Origin: Chloroflexota bacterium | Lineage (GTDB): Bacteria > Chloroflexota > Anaerolineae > Anaerolineales > DRMV01 | DNA: 27,750 nt | Direction of reading: 5' to 3' | NCBI GenBank assembly: GCA_013154225.1 | Contig: JAADCW010000050.1 | Coordinates: forward strand, 1-27,750 | In this document: positions 1 to 7,564 of the stretch, one piece after another | Layout of the letters: every line of letters begins with the position of its first letter | How positions within the stretch are numbered: the stretch's first letter is position 1 | Notes under the pieces: model-generated | What the model saw: only the letters and a program-made list of their open reading frames with translations | The model's database searches: none | Told to the model about the DNA's origin: nothing | Translations under genes and position numbers: made by a program

Positions 1-635
1 TGCTTTCCCAATTCCCTGCGTGTACGCCAGCCGAAAATGTGCTCTGGGGCGAGGCCGTGGCTTTGAACGATTGGTCACGCGCGCCTTTGTGTGTGCCCCT
101 GGGGCAAGCCCAGCCGTTGCTGACCGAAGGCCTGTCCACGGCCATTCAGAGCGCGATCAGCCGCATGCCCGATCGGGTCAATCTGCTGGATCCTAAATGG
201 GCGCCGGTGGATTCATTGGACGCGCTGCGCACGAAAATTTCCACTTTGTGTAAATACATCAGCATTGGTTTCTTTGCCTCGATTGTGTTGGCCTTCTTAG
301 GGCTGTTGCTGGTGGTGCGCTCGTGGCCTGGGCTGTTCAAGTCGGCAGGGTTCCTGCTGTGGGAAGTGGGCATTTCCCTGGTCGGCGGCGGCTTTTTGCT
401 CCCGCTTTCCCAGTCGGCCTTGTGGGAGCAGGTGGCCGGCAAGGTGCCTGCATGGGCGGCTTCTTCGGCCAAGGCAACCATGCTGTTTTATATCAGCAAG
501 ATGACCAAGCCGTTGATCATCGGCGGCGGTATTCTGGCCGCATTGGGCGGCATTTTGTGGCTGGCTGGCCTGCTTTTGGGGTGGGCGCACCGCAAAGATA
601 AAGCCCAAGGCGAGCGCCTTCAACAGCCCCTTTAG
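1..635 (+). CDS. Unrecognised membrane protein, 5' end outside the window
   Basis: The reading frame is open from base 3 without a stop, so the gene very probably begins upstream of the window; the first internal start would be GTG at 39. The visible 210 or so residues begin with a Cys-containing, non-membrane stretch (CTPAENVLWGE, later PLCVPLG) that may lie outside the cell. Three strongly hydrophobic segments follow, around ISIGFFASIVLAFLGLLLVV, GISLVGGGFLLPL and IIGGGILAALGGILWLAGLL, and a basic C-terminal tail. I do not recognise the family and give no function. The gene ends just before a strong hairpin shared with the convergent pyruvate kinase gene. That it is a real gene is supported by the typical membrane-protein composition and the terminator placement. 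Confidence 0.7.
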   Translation, partial: LSQFPACTPAENVLWGEAVALNDWSRAPLCVPLGQAQPLLTEGLSTAIQSAISRMPDRVNLLDPKWAPVDSLDALRTKISTLCKYISIGFFASIVLAFLGLLLVVRSWPGLFKSAGFLLWEVGISLVGGGFLLPLSQSALWEQVAGKVPAWAASSAKATMLFYISKMTKPLIIGGGILAALGGILWLAGLLLGWAHRKDKAQGERLQQPL

Positions 636-656
636 TCGTCTTGGCTTTGCAAGAAA

Positions 657-686
657 AACCGCCGAGGTCGTGCGACCTCGGCGGTT
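657..686. terminator. Bidirectional intrinsic terminator
   Basis: A perfect 13-bp stem (AACCGCCGAGGTC paired with its complement) closes on a 4-base loop GTGC. It lies between the convergent membrane-protein gene and pyk. On the minus strand it is followed by a T-rich stretch, TTTTTCTT, and on the plus strand by TGTGTTT, so it can stop transcription from both sides. Confidence 0.85.
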
Positions 687-732
687 GTGTTTGGGAAACA
701 GACAACTTGGGGATAACCCGCACAGCGCTGGG

Positions 733-2187
733 CTATGCTGTTTCGCCCACGGTGTGAAGCAACGCAAAATTCGGGGGCCTCATCGCGCCCACAGGGAAGC
801 CCGAAATCAACACCACTTGTTGGCCGGTTTCGATGGGTGTGCTGGCGCGCAGTGCGGCTTCCACGTGGTGGATCATGGTTTCCACGGTGTTGGCAAACGG
901 CACCTGTTGAGGCACCACGCCCCAATACATGCTCAACCGCCGATAAGTGCGTTCTTCGGGGGTGAAGGCAAAAATCGGCACCCGCGGGCGGGCTTTGGAC
1001 ATCAGCATCGCAGTCCGCCCGGTTTGGGTGAACACCGCGATTGCGGCCACGTCCCGGTCGTGGGCCAGCGCCCTGGCCGCCCGCGTGAGGGAGCGCGCGT
1101 CGTCGCGGGTAGTGCTTTCCTCAATGTCCTCGTAGTGTCCCCAGAGGTCAAAGTGGCTTTCGGCCTCGCGCACAATCGCGTCCATCATGCGCACAGCCTC
1201 GATGGGGTATTCCCCTGCCGCGGTTTCGCCTGAAAGCATCACCGCGTCGGTGCCGTCGAACACCGCGTTGGCCACGTCTGAGGCTTCGGCCCGGGTGGGC
1301 CGCGGCGCATGGATCATGGAATCCAGCATTTGGGTGGCCGTGATGACCAGCTTGGCATGGCGGTTGGCCATGGCGATGATTTCTTTTTGCGCGATGGGCA
1401 CTTTTTGGGGTGGAAGTTCCACGCCTAAATCCCCGCGGGCCACCATAACCCCGTCGGCCGCGTGGATGATTTCGTGCAAGTTTTCCAGGGCCTCGGGGCG
1501 TTCCAGCTTGGCGATGATGGGCGTATCTACCCGGTCGGGCGCCATTTGGGCGATGGCTTGCCGCACGCGGCCGATGTCTGCGGCGGAACGCACAAAGGAA
1601 ACCGCGACCGAGTCCACGCCTTGCCGCAGGCCAAAGGCCAGGTCTTCTTCGTCTTTCTCGGTAAAGCCGGGGATATCCAGGGGCACGCCAGGGAAGTTGA
1701 TGCCTTTGTGGGAACTCAACTGCCCACCCAAGAGCACCTTGGCTTCCACCAGGTGCTGTTGTATGGAGAGCACCACCAATTCCAGATGCCCATCGTCGAG
1801 CAGGATGTGCCCGTTGGGACGGGCGACCCGCGGCAGTTCGGGAAAATCAACCGGGATGCTCTTGACGGGCTTGTCGGGTGCGGGTTTGCCTTCGGGGTAG
1901 AGGATGACGGTTTCGCCGGCGGTCAGCACAAGGGGTTCTTTGGGAAGTTTCCCGACCCGAATTTTAGGGCCTTGGAGGTCTTGCAAAATGGCCACGGCTT
2001 TGCCCACCCGATGGCTGATGCGGCGCACGCGGGCAATGATTTCCGCGTGCTCTTCGTGGGTGCCGTGGGAAAAGTTGAGCCGAATCACGTCAACCCCGGC
2101 CTGGATGAGCGCCCGCAGGGTGGTTTCATCTTGACTGGCGGGGCCAACGGTGGCCACGATTTTGACATTCCGGCGTTGGAAGGGCAT
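733..2187 (-). CDS. pyk: Pyruvate kinase
   Basis: Catalyses phosphoenolpyruvate + ADP to pyruvate + ATP, the last step of glycolysis, in the cytoplasm. The 484-residue protein has the usual length of the bacterial enzyme. Family motifs are visible: RLNFSHG (36-42) for substrate binding, the catalytic lysine K227 in IIAKLERPEA (usually KIE), VARGDLGVE (249-257) for the metal site and ITATQMLDSM (282-291). The start chosen is the ATG at 2187 because AGGAG lies 8 bases upstream; the longer in-frame start at 2211 has no such site. It is the last gene of a four-gene same-strand run, 77 bases after the CoA-transferase gene, and ends at a strong terminator. That gap contains an inverted repeat which could give pyk separate control. 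Confidence 0.96.
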   Translation of the reverse strand: MPFQRRNVKIVATVGPASQDETTLRALIQAGVDVIRLNFSHGTHEEHAEIIARVRRISHRVGKAVAILQDLQGPKIRVGKLPKEPLVLTAGETVILYPEGKPAPDKPVKSIPVDFPELPRVARPNGHILLDDGHLELVVLSIQQHLVEAKVLLGGQLSSHKGINFPGVPLDIPGFTEKDEEDLAFGLRQGVDSVAVSFVRSAADIGRVRQAIAQMAPDRVDTPIIAKLERPEALENLHEIIHAADGVMVARGDLGVELPPQKVPIAQKEIIAMANRHAKLVITATQMLDSMIHAPRPTRAEASDVANAVFDGTDAVMLSGETAAGEYPIEAVRMMDAIVREAESHFDLWGHYEDIEESTTRDDARSLTRAARALAHDRDVAAIAVFTQTGRTAMLMSKARPRVPIFAFTPEERTYRRLSMYWGVVPQQVPFANTVETMIHHVEAALRASTPIETGQQVVLISGFPVGAMRPPNFALLHTVGETA

Positions 2188-2203
2188 AAAAACTTCTCCT
2201 GGA

Positions 2204-2243
2204 GTTGGCACGACTGCTGTTTTTCCGCCTCCGCTGTGCCAAC
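2204..2243. repeat. Inverted repeat in the pyk leader
   Basis: GTTGGCAC at 2204-2211 is the exact reverse complement of GTGCCAAC at 2236-2243, with a 24-base loop. It fills most of the spacer between the CoA-transferase stop and the pyk ribosome-binding site. It could be an RNA hairpin or an operator. No T-tract follows on the minus strand, so it is not a typical terminator. Confidence 0.4.
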
Positions 2244-2264
2244 GGTCAGGGAGGTCGGTGGAAG

Positions 2265-3575
2265 TTAGAGGTAGTTGAGTTGTTTGGCCTGATAGGTCAG
2301 TTCGTCACGGAAGTCAGGATGCGCGATGGAAATGAGTTCCTTTGCTCGCTGGCGGATGGATTTGCCGTAGAGGTTAGCCACGCCGTATTCGGTGACCACG
2401 TAATGGACGTGGTTACGGGTGGTCACCACGCCAGCGCCTTGTTTGAGCATCGCGACAATGCGGCTGAAGCGTTCCCCGCGGCGGTTGACAGCCACGCTGG
2501 GCAGGGCGATGATGGGCACGCCGTCTTTGGCGCGGGAAGCGCCGTAGATAAAGTCCAACTGGCCGCCCACGCCGCTGTAAAGTTTGGGGCCGATGCTATC
2601 CGCGCAGACCTGGCCGGTGAGGTCCACTTCGATGGCTGAGTTGATGGCCACCATGCGCTCGTTTTGTGCGATGATGAAGGGGTCGTTGACGTATTCGGTG
2701 GGATGGAGTTCGATCATGGGGTTGTTGTCAATCCAATCATACAACTTGTGGGTGCCCAGGATGAACCCTGCGATGATTTTGCCCGGGTGCAGGGTTTTGC
2801 GCGCGCCCGTGAGCACGCCGGCTTCCACCAAATCCATCACGCCGTCGGAGAACAACTCGGTGTGCACGCCGAGGTCTTTTTTGTCGGTCAGGTAGCGCAG
2901 CACCGCGTCGGGGATGGCGCCAATGCCCATTTGCATGGTCGCGCCATCGGGAATCAGGTCGGCAATGTATTGCGCGATGCGTTCCACCACTTCGGGGTCG
3001 CCCTTGCCGCCCATGGTCACTTCCACCAAGGGGTAGTTGACCGGCACGATGTAGTCCAGGCGGCTGACATGGATAAACGCGTCGCCCAGGGTGCGGGGCA
3101 TTTGGGGGTTGATTTCCGCGATGATGATTTTTGCCGATTCCGCGGGGGTTTTGGTGAGGCCCACTTCCACACCAAAACTGCAGAAGCCGTGTTCGTCGGG
3201 CGGGGAAAGATGCACCAGGGCGACGTCCACGGGGAGGATGCCTTTTTTGAAGAGAAGGGGAAATTCCGAAAGGAAGATGGGCGTGAAATCTGCGCGGCCT
3301 TCCTGCACGGCCTTGCGGATGTTGTCGCTGATGAACATGGTGTTGACCCGGAGGTGGCCTTCCATCTCGGGCGCGACGTAGTCGGCAGGCCCCACGGTCA
3401 GGGCTTGGGCGATTTCCACATCTTCCAGTTCGGGCGCGCGTTTGACCAGGGCTTTGAGCAGCACCTGGGGCGTAGAGCAGTTGCCTGTCAGGAAGACGCG
3501 CTGGTGCGATTGGATGACGCTCACGGCCTCTTCTGCGCTCACAATGCGGGAGCGGTAGATTTTGTTCCAGTCCAT
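2265..3575 (-). CDS. Acetyl-CoA hydrolase / 4-hydroxybutyrate CoA-transferase family protein
   Basis: A family I CoA-transferase that moves CoA between carboxylic acids through a glutamyl-CoA intermediate. The 436 residues match the length of 4-hydroxybutyrate or acetate CoA-transferases. The glycine-rich GIGAIPDAV (217-225) and the HTELFSDG motif are present; E240 in it is the expected nucleophile. The C-terminal signature VDLTGQVCADSIG plus YSGVGGQLDF is typical. The substrate pair cannot be read from sequence; acetate with acetyl-, butyryl- or succinyl-CoA are the obvious options next to pyruvate-metabolising genes. The start at 3575 has an AGGAGA site lying inside the end of the ald-like gene, whose stop codon is only 2 bases upstream, so the two are probably translationally coupled. 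Confidence 0.92.
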   Translation of the reverse strand: MDWNKIYRSRIVSAEEAVSVIQSHQRVFLTGNCSTPQVLLKALVKRAPELEDVEIAQALTVGPADYVAPEMEGHLRVNTMFISDNIRKAVQEGRADFTPIFLSEFPLLFKKGILPVDVALVHLSPPDEHGFCSFGVEVGLTKTPAESAKIIIAEINPQMPRTLGDAFIHVSRLDYIVPVNYPLVEVTMGGKGDPEVVERIAQYIADLIPDGATMQMGIGAIPDAVLRYLTDKKDLGVHTELFSDGVMDLVEAGVLTGARKTLHPGKIIAGFILGTHKLYDWIDNNPMIELHPTEYVNDPFIIAQNERMVAINSAIEVDLTGQVCADSIGPKLYSGVGGQLDFIYGASRAKDGVPIIALPSVAVNRRGERFSRIVAMLKQGAGVVTTRNHVHYVVTEYGVANLYGKSIRQRAKELISIAHPDFRDELTYQAKQLNYL

Positions 3576-3577
3576 GT

Positions 3578-4663
3578 TTACTTCTCCTGGGGCGTGAGAA
3601 GGCTAAGGTTGCGGAGTTCGCCCTTGTAGGTGTTGATGGCGTGGGCCAGGGCGGGGTCTTCAACCATTGCACGGGCAACGCCTTTTTCGGCAATGGCGAG
3701 AATGTAGGGCATGGCCGCGGAAACCAGCGCGTGGGTGGCGGTGCGGGCTACCACGCCGGGCATGTTGGGCACGCCGTAGTGGATGACGCCTTCCTCAATG
3801 TAGGTGGGGCGGTCGTGGGTGGTGGGGCGGGAGGTTTCCGAGCATCCGCCTTGGTCAATGCTGACGTCGATGAAAATTGCCCTGGGTTTCATGCCGCGTA
3901 CCATTTCGCGCGTCAGCACGATGGGCGCGCGTTCCCCTGGCTTGAGCACTGCGCCGACCACCACGTCCGCGTAGGCCACGGAGCGGGCGATGTTGTAGGG
4001 CGTGGCGGGCAGGGTGGCTACCTGGGGATAGTTCTGGAAAACGCGTTCCAGCGCGTTTTGGTTGACATCCAGCACGGTGACATGGGCCCCTAAGCCGAGG
4101 AAACCGCGGGTAGCGCACGTGCCCACAACGCCGGCGCCAATGACCACCACTTCTGCAGGGGGCACGCCGGGCAAGCCGCCCAGCAAGATGCCCTTGCCGC
4201 CGTGGTTGTTTTGGAGCAGGCGGGCGGCTACTTGCACAGCCATCAGGCCGCCAATGCGGCTCATGGGCTTGAGCACCGGGCGGTCGCCTTCTTCGGTTTC
4301 GATTTGTTCCAGCGCCACCGCGGTAATGTCGTTTTCCAGCATGTAGGTGATTTTGTCTGCCCGGGCCGCGGCAAGATGGAGAAGGCCCATCAGCACCGCG
4401 CCGGGCTGCAGCCATTGGATTTCTTCCAACAGGGGCCGCGAGACCTTGACCAGCAGGTCGGCTCGGCCAAAGACCTCGTGGGGCGAGTACACGATATGGG
4501 CGCCGGCGCGTTCGTAGTCTTCGTCGCTGAAGCCCGCGCCCAGCCCGGCCTGATGCTCTACATACACGGTGTGGCCGCGCTGTGTCAGGGTATGCACACC
4601 GTGAGGAGAGAGGCCGACGCGATACTCAAAGGGGCGTCGTTCTTTGGGAATGCAGATGTTCAT
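3578..4663 (-). CDS. ald: Alanine dehydrogenase-like protein (AlaDH/PNT family) lacking the usual catalytic lysine
   Basis: The family oxidises L-alanine to pyruvate and ammonia with NAD+. The 361-residue protein aligns without gaps, as far as I can recall that sequence, to the well-studied mycobacterial enzyme: R15, H96 in LLHLAA and D270 in DVSIDQGGC are all at the same positions, and the Rossmann motif VVVIGAGVVG is at 172-181. The family motif KVKEP reads KVSRP here, so the catalytic Lys-75 is Ser and the following Glu is Arg. PMSEVAG is changed to PMSRIGG, and YETV to LEQI. It may be a divergent clade with altered chemistry, so the substrate is uncertain. The start at 4663 is chosen for GAGGAG 7 bases upstream. 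It follows argF after a probable terminator and is coupled to the CoA-transferase gene. Confidence 0.82.
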   Translation of the reverse strand: MNICIPKERRPFEYRVGLSPHGVHTLTQRGHTVYVEHQAGLGAGFSDEDYERAGAHIVYSPHEVFGRADLLVKVSRPLLEEIQWLQPGAVLMGLLHLAAARADKITYMLENDITAVALEQIETEEGDRPVLKPMSRIGGLMAVQVAARLLQNNHGGKGILLGGLPGVPPAEVVVIGAGVVGTCATRGFLGLGAHVTVLDVNQNALERVFQNYPQVATLPATPYNIARSVAYADVVVGAVLKPGERAPIVLTREMVRGMKPRAIFIDVSIDQGGCSETSRPTTHDRPTYIEEGVIHYGVPNMPGVVARTATHALVSAAMPYILAIAEKGVARAMVEDPALAHAINTYKGELRNLSLLTPQEK

Positions 4664-4694
4664 GGGAAAACTCCTCGGCTGCAAAAAGGGGAAA

Positions 4695-4723
4695 CCGGCC
4701 TCTGGCAGATGCCAGGAGGCCGG
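4695..4723 (-). terminator. Probable intrinsic terminator after argF
   Basis: The arms CCGGCCTCTGGC and GCCAGGAGGCCGG pair with a single bulged base. On the minus strand the hairpin lies just after the argF stop and is followed by TTTCCCCTTTTT. The T-run begins a few bases late, so termination may be partial, allowing some read-through into the ald-like gene. Confidence 0.6.
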
Positions 4724-4731
4724 CAGGACGG

Positions 4732-5670
4732 TTACAGCCCACCCAGCAGGCGGGCTAAAATGGCCTTCTGGGCGTGCATGCGGTTATGTGCCTGGCGGAA
4801 GAGCAAGGAATGTGGCCCATCCGCAACTTCGTCGGTGATTTCTTCACCGCGGTGCGCTGGTAAGCAGTGCATGACCACGACCTCGGGCTTGGCTTCGGCC
4901 ACCAGCGCCGCGTTGACCTGGTAGGGCGGGAAGACTTTCTTGCGCCGTTCGGCTTCGGCTTCTTCGCCCATGCTGACCCACGTGTCGGTGTAGATGACGT
5001 CCGCGTCTTTGACCGCTTCGTGGGGGTCGTGCAGGAAGCGTAAGGTGCTGCCGCTTTCGGCCGCGAATTTCTTGGCTTCCTCAATGGCTTTTTCGGGAAT
5101 TTCGTAGCCTTCAGGACCGGCCCATGTGAAGTTGCCGCCCAGTTTGGCGACAATGTGCATCAGCGAAACCGCCACGTTGTTGCCGTCGCCAATGAAGGTG
5201 ACGTTGATGTCTTTGACCTGACCAAAATGTTCGTAGATGGTGAACGCGTCGGTAAAGCCCTGAGCAGGGTGGTTGTAATCGCTCAGGCCGTTGATGACCG
5301 GCACGTCGGACCAACGGGCCAGTTCCAAAACATGTTCGTGCGCGAACACGCGCGCCATGATGCCGTCCACATAGCCTGCGAGCACACGCGCGACGTCGGC
5401 AATGGATTCACGCTTGCCAAGGCCGATTTCCTGGGGACTGAGGTAGAAGGCGTAGCCTCCCAGGTGCTGCATGGCCATTTCAAAAGATACACGGGTGCGC
5501 AAACTGGGCTTTTGGAAAATCATGCCCAGCGATTTGCCTTTGAGCACCGGTTTGTTGCCGCCGGTTTTCCATTCTTGCTTGAGCAAGAGGGCAAGTTCAA
5601 GCATTTCGAGCAGTTCTTCAGGAGAATAATCCGCGATGGCGATGAAATCGCGTTTGCTCAGATTCGTCAT
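4732..5670 (-). CDS. argF: Ornithine carbamoyltransferase
   Basis: Transfers the carbamoyl group of carbamoyl phosphate to ornithine, giving citrulline in arginine synthesis; the reverse direction is catabolic. The 312-residue protein has the carbamoyl-phosphate motif SLRTR (56-60, usually STRTR), HPAQ (134-137), DTWVSMG (229-235, the SMG loop that binds ornithine) and HCLPAHRGEEITDEV (268-282). The start at 5670 has GGAGG 7 bases upstream, which decides it against the in-frame ATG at 5691. No other arginine gene is in the window, so whether it works in biosynthesis or in arginine breakdown is open. An extended -10 promoter lies just upstream, and it heads the minus-strand run leading to pyk. 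Confidence 0.95.
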   Translation of the reverse strand: MTNLSKRDFIAIADYSPEELLEMLELALLLKQEWKTGGNKPVLKGKSLGMIFQKPSLRTRVSFEMAMQHLGGYAFYLSPQEIGLGKRESIADVARVLAGYVDGIMARVFAHEHVLELARWSDVPVINGLSDYNHPAQGFTDAFTIYEHFGQVKDINVTFIGDGNNVAVSLMHIVAKLGGNFTWAGPEGYEIPEKAIEEAKKFAAESGSTLRFLHDPHEAVKDADVIYTDTWVSMGEEAEAERRKKVFPPYQVNAALVAEAKPEVVVMHCLPAHRGEEITDEVADGPHSLLFRQAHNRMHAQKAILARLLGGL

Positions 5671-5707
5671 GAGAAAACCTCCGAATGACATTTGGGCTTT
5701 TAATTAG

Positions 5708-5713
5708 AGTATA
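5708..5713 (-). promoter_or_regulatory. Extended -10 promoter of argF
   Basis: On the minus strand the sequence reads TGGTATACT, a TGn-extended -10 box, 37 bases before the argF ATG. No convincing -35 hexamer is visible. The same TGn-TATA form recurs before the diguanylate cyclase and isopentenyl phosphate kinase genes. Confidence 0.5.
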
Positions 5714-5825
5714 CCACCAACCCCTTTGGTCTGCCCTGGGTGCGGGCAGAAATGCCTCGCGTTGGTGAGGCGCATTTGAACAATCTCATCCTTTCCCTGG
5801 CTGGGGCCGCCCTGTGCCCGCGCGG

Positions 5826-5831
5826 TATAAT
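5826..5831 (+). promoter_or_regulatory. -10 box placed for a leaderless transcript
   Basis: A perfect TATAAT is followed by six bases (CTACGC) and then the ATG at 5838. Transcription would be expected to start at or next to the A of that ATG. No Shine-Dalgarno sequence lies before the ATG. The -35 region is poor. Confidence 0.55.
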
Positions 5832-5837
5832 CTACGC

Positions 5838-7379
5838 ATGGCTTATCTCTTTTTTACCGCGTTTATCACGGGTTTGACTTCTTTGGCTGTGGAACTGGCC
5901 TCGGCGCGGCTTTTGGGGGCTTATTTTGGCGCCAGCAATTTGGTGTGGGCAACGATCATTGGGTTGATTTTGCTTTATCTGACCGCAGGGTATTTTCTGG
6001 GCGGCCGTTGGGCTGATCGCGACCCGCGGCCTTTCACCCTGTATCGGATTGTGGCCTGGGCTGGGGTGGCTGTGGCGCTGGTGCCAGTGGTGGCGCGGCC
6101 AGTGCTGATCCGCGCAGCCGACGCCTTCGACGCGCTGCAGTTGGGTATTTTGGTGGGGGCTTTTGTCTCGGTGATGGTGCTCCTGGTGGTGCCGGTCACG
6201 CTTTTGGGGATGGTTTCCCCCTTTGTGATTCGCATAGCCACACGACGGACGTCAGAGGCTGGACGGGTAGCCGGACGGGTGTATGCGGTTTCCACGCTGG
6301 GCTCGTTTGTGGGCACTTTTTTGCCCGATCTGGTGCTGGTGCCGTTGCTGGGCACCAGGCGGACGTTTTTGCTTTTGGGCCTGTTGCTTACGCTGACCGC
6401 GTTGGGAGGCATGGCGCAGACCCGCCCGCGGGCCTTGTGGCGCTACGTGTGGATGCCCTTATTCATCGCCGCACTGTGGATTTTTTGGGCTTCGGGGCCC
6501 ATCAAGCGCACGCAGGGGCAGATTTTTGAGACCGAATCGGCCTACAATTACATTCAAGTGCTGGCCGTGGGCGATTATCGCTACCTGCGTTTGAACGAAG
6601 GCCAGGGCGTGCATTCCATCTATCATCCTACCCAATTGGCCTATTATGGTGCCTGGATGGAAATGCTCGCAGCGCCGTTTTTCAATCCGCCGCCGTATCG
6701 CCCCCAAGACGTCCATCGGGTAGCCATTGTGGGGCTGGCCGCGGGTACGGTGGCGCGGCAGGCCACCGCGGCGTTTGGCCCTATTCCCATTGATGGCTAT
6801 GAGATTGACCCCGAAATTATTCGGGTGGGCGAGCGTTATTTTGGCCTGAACGACCTGCCTAACCTGCATACCTATGCGGAAGATGGCCGGGTTGGCCTGC
6901 GGCGCTCGCCTTATCGCTACGACCTCATCGTGCTGGATGCCTACCGCCCGCCATATATCCCCTGGCATTTGACCACGCAGGAATTTTTCCAAATTGTGAA
7001 AGACCATCTCACGCCCACGGGCGCGGTGGCGGTCAACGTGGGGGCCGCACCCGACGATTTGACCTTGGTCAATGCCATCGCTGCGACGCTGCACACGGTT
7101 TTCCCTTCGGTGTATGCTGTGCGGGTGCCGCAAACTTTCAACGTGGTGGTGTATGCCACTGCTCAACCGACCACGTTTGCCAATTTGTCGGCCAACTTGG
7201 CTTTGTTGCTTCAGGAACCCGCGCCTTCGGATTTGTTGGTGCAATCGCTCTCCATTGCAGCGTCGTATCGCCTGACGCCTGATTGGCAGCATGGCGAGGT
7301 GTTTACCGACGATCGGGCACCTGTGGCCCTGTTGACCGACCGCATGGTGCTGCGCTTTTTGCTGGAAGGCAATCGGTAG
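5838..7379 (+). CDS. Polytopic membrane protein fused to a spermidine-synthase-like methyltransferase-fold domain
   Basis: Roughly residues 1-225 carry about seven hydrophobic segments of the transporter-like type often fused to spermidine synthase domains. Residues from about 235 onward form the SpeE-like Rossmann domain, with the nucleotide-binding strand VAIVGLAAGTVA, the acidic strand-2 motif GYEIDPEII and the strand-4 motif YDLIVLDAYRPPYIPWHLTTQEFF-like region. The classical SpeE D-S/T-x-D-P active-site motif reads DAYRP, so aminopropyl transfer to putrescine is doubtful; the substrate is unknown. The start at 5838 rather than the upstream in-frame start at 5814 is preferred because a perfect -10 box lies six bases before it. 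The 513-residue gene stands alone and shares a terminator with the convergent nifJ. Confidence 0.85.
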   Translation: MAYLFFTAFITGLTSLAVELASARLLGAYFGASNLVWATIIGLILLYLTAGYFLGGRWADRDPRPFTLYRIVAWAGVAVALVPVVARPVLIRAADAFDALQLGILVGAFVSVMVLLVVPVTLLGMVSPFVIRIATRRTSEAGRVAGRVYAVSTLGSFVGTFLPDLVLVPLLGTRRTFLLLGLLLTLTALGGMAQTRPRALWRYVWMPLFIAALWIFWASGPIKRTQGQIFETESAYNYIQVLAVGDYRYLRLNEGQGVHSIYHPTQLAYYGAWMEMLAAPFFNPPPYRPQDVHRVAIVGLAAGTVARQATAAFGPIPIDGYEIDPEIIRVGERYFGLNDLPNLHTYAEDGRVGLRRSPYRYDLIVLDAYRPPYIPWHLTTQEFFQIVKDHLTPTGAVAVNVGAAPDDLTLVNAIAATLHTVFPSVYAVRVPQTFNVVVYATAQPTTFANLSANLALLLQEPAPSDLLVQSLSIAASYRLTPDWQHGEVFTDDRAPVALLTDRMVLRFLLEGNR

Positions 7380-7419
7380 CCGTGCACCAAGGTACTTTTC
7401 GGGCGGAGGGAGATTAAAA

Positions 7420-7480
7420 CCTGAATTGCAGATAAGCCTCAGGGCATCGGAGCGGCCAACGGGAGCGCAGTCGAAGCGCG
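7420..7480. repeat. Dispersed intergenic repeat copy
   Basis: The stretch from CCTGAATTGCAGATAAGCCT to GGGAGCGCAGTCGAAGCGC matches 20954-21025 over most of its length, with a few substitutions and two short gaps. It is a worn copy of the palindrome family that is better preserved at 15766, 21043 and 27642. It lies between a gene end and the shared terminator. Confidence 0.7.
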
Positions 7481-7505
7481 AAAACGAAGCGTAATTCCTA
7501 AGAAA

Positions 7506-7535
7506 AACCGGCGCTGTCCGAAGACAGCGCCGGTT
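7506..7535. terminator. Bidirectional intrinsic terminator
   Basis: A perfect 13-bp stem starting AACCGGCGCTGTC closes on a CGAA tetraloop. It is flanked by AAAAA on the left, which gives a T-tract for nifJ on the minus strand, and by GGTGTTTTG on the right for the plus-strand gene. It separates the two convergent genes. Confidence 0.85.
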
Positions 7536-7564
7536 GGTGTTTTGCTCAACGATGGGGGCGAGTT

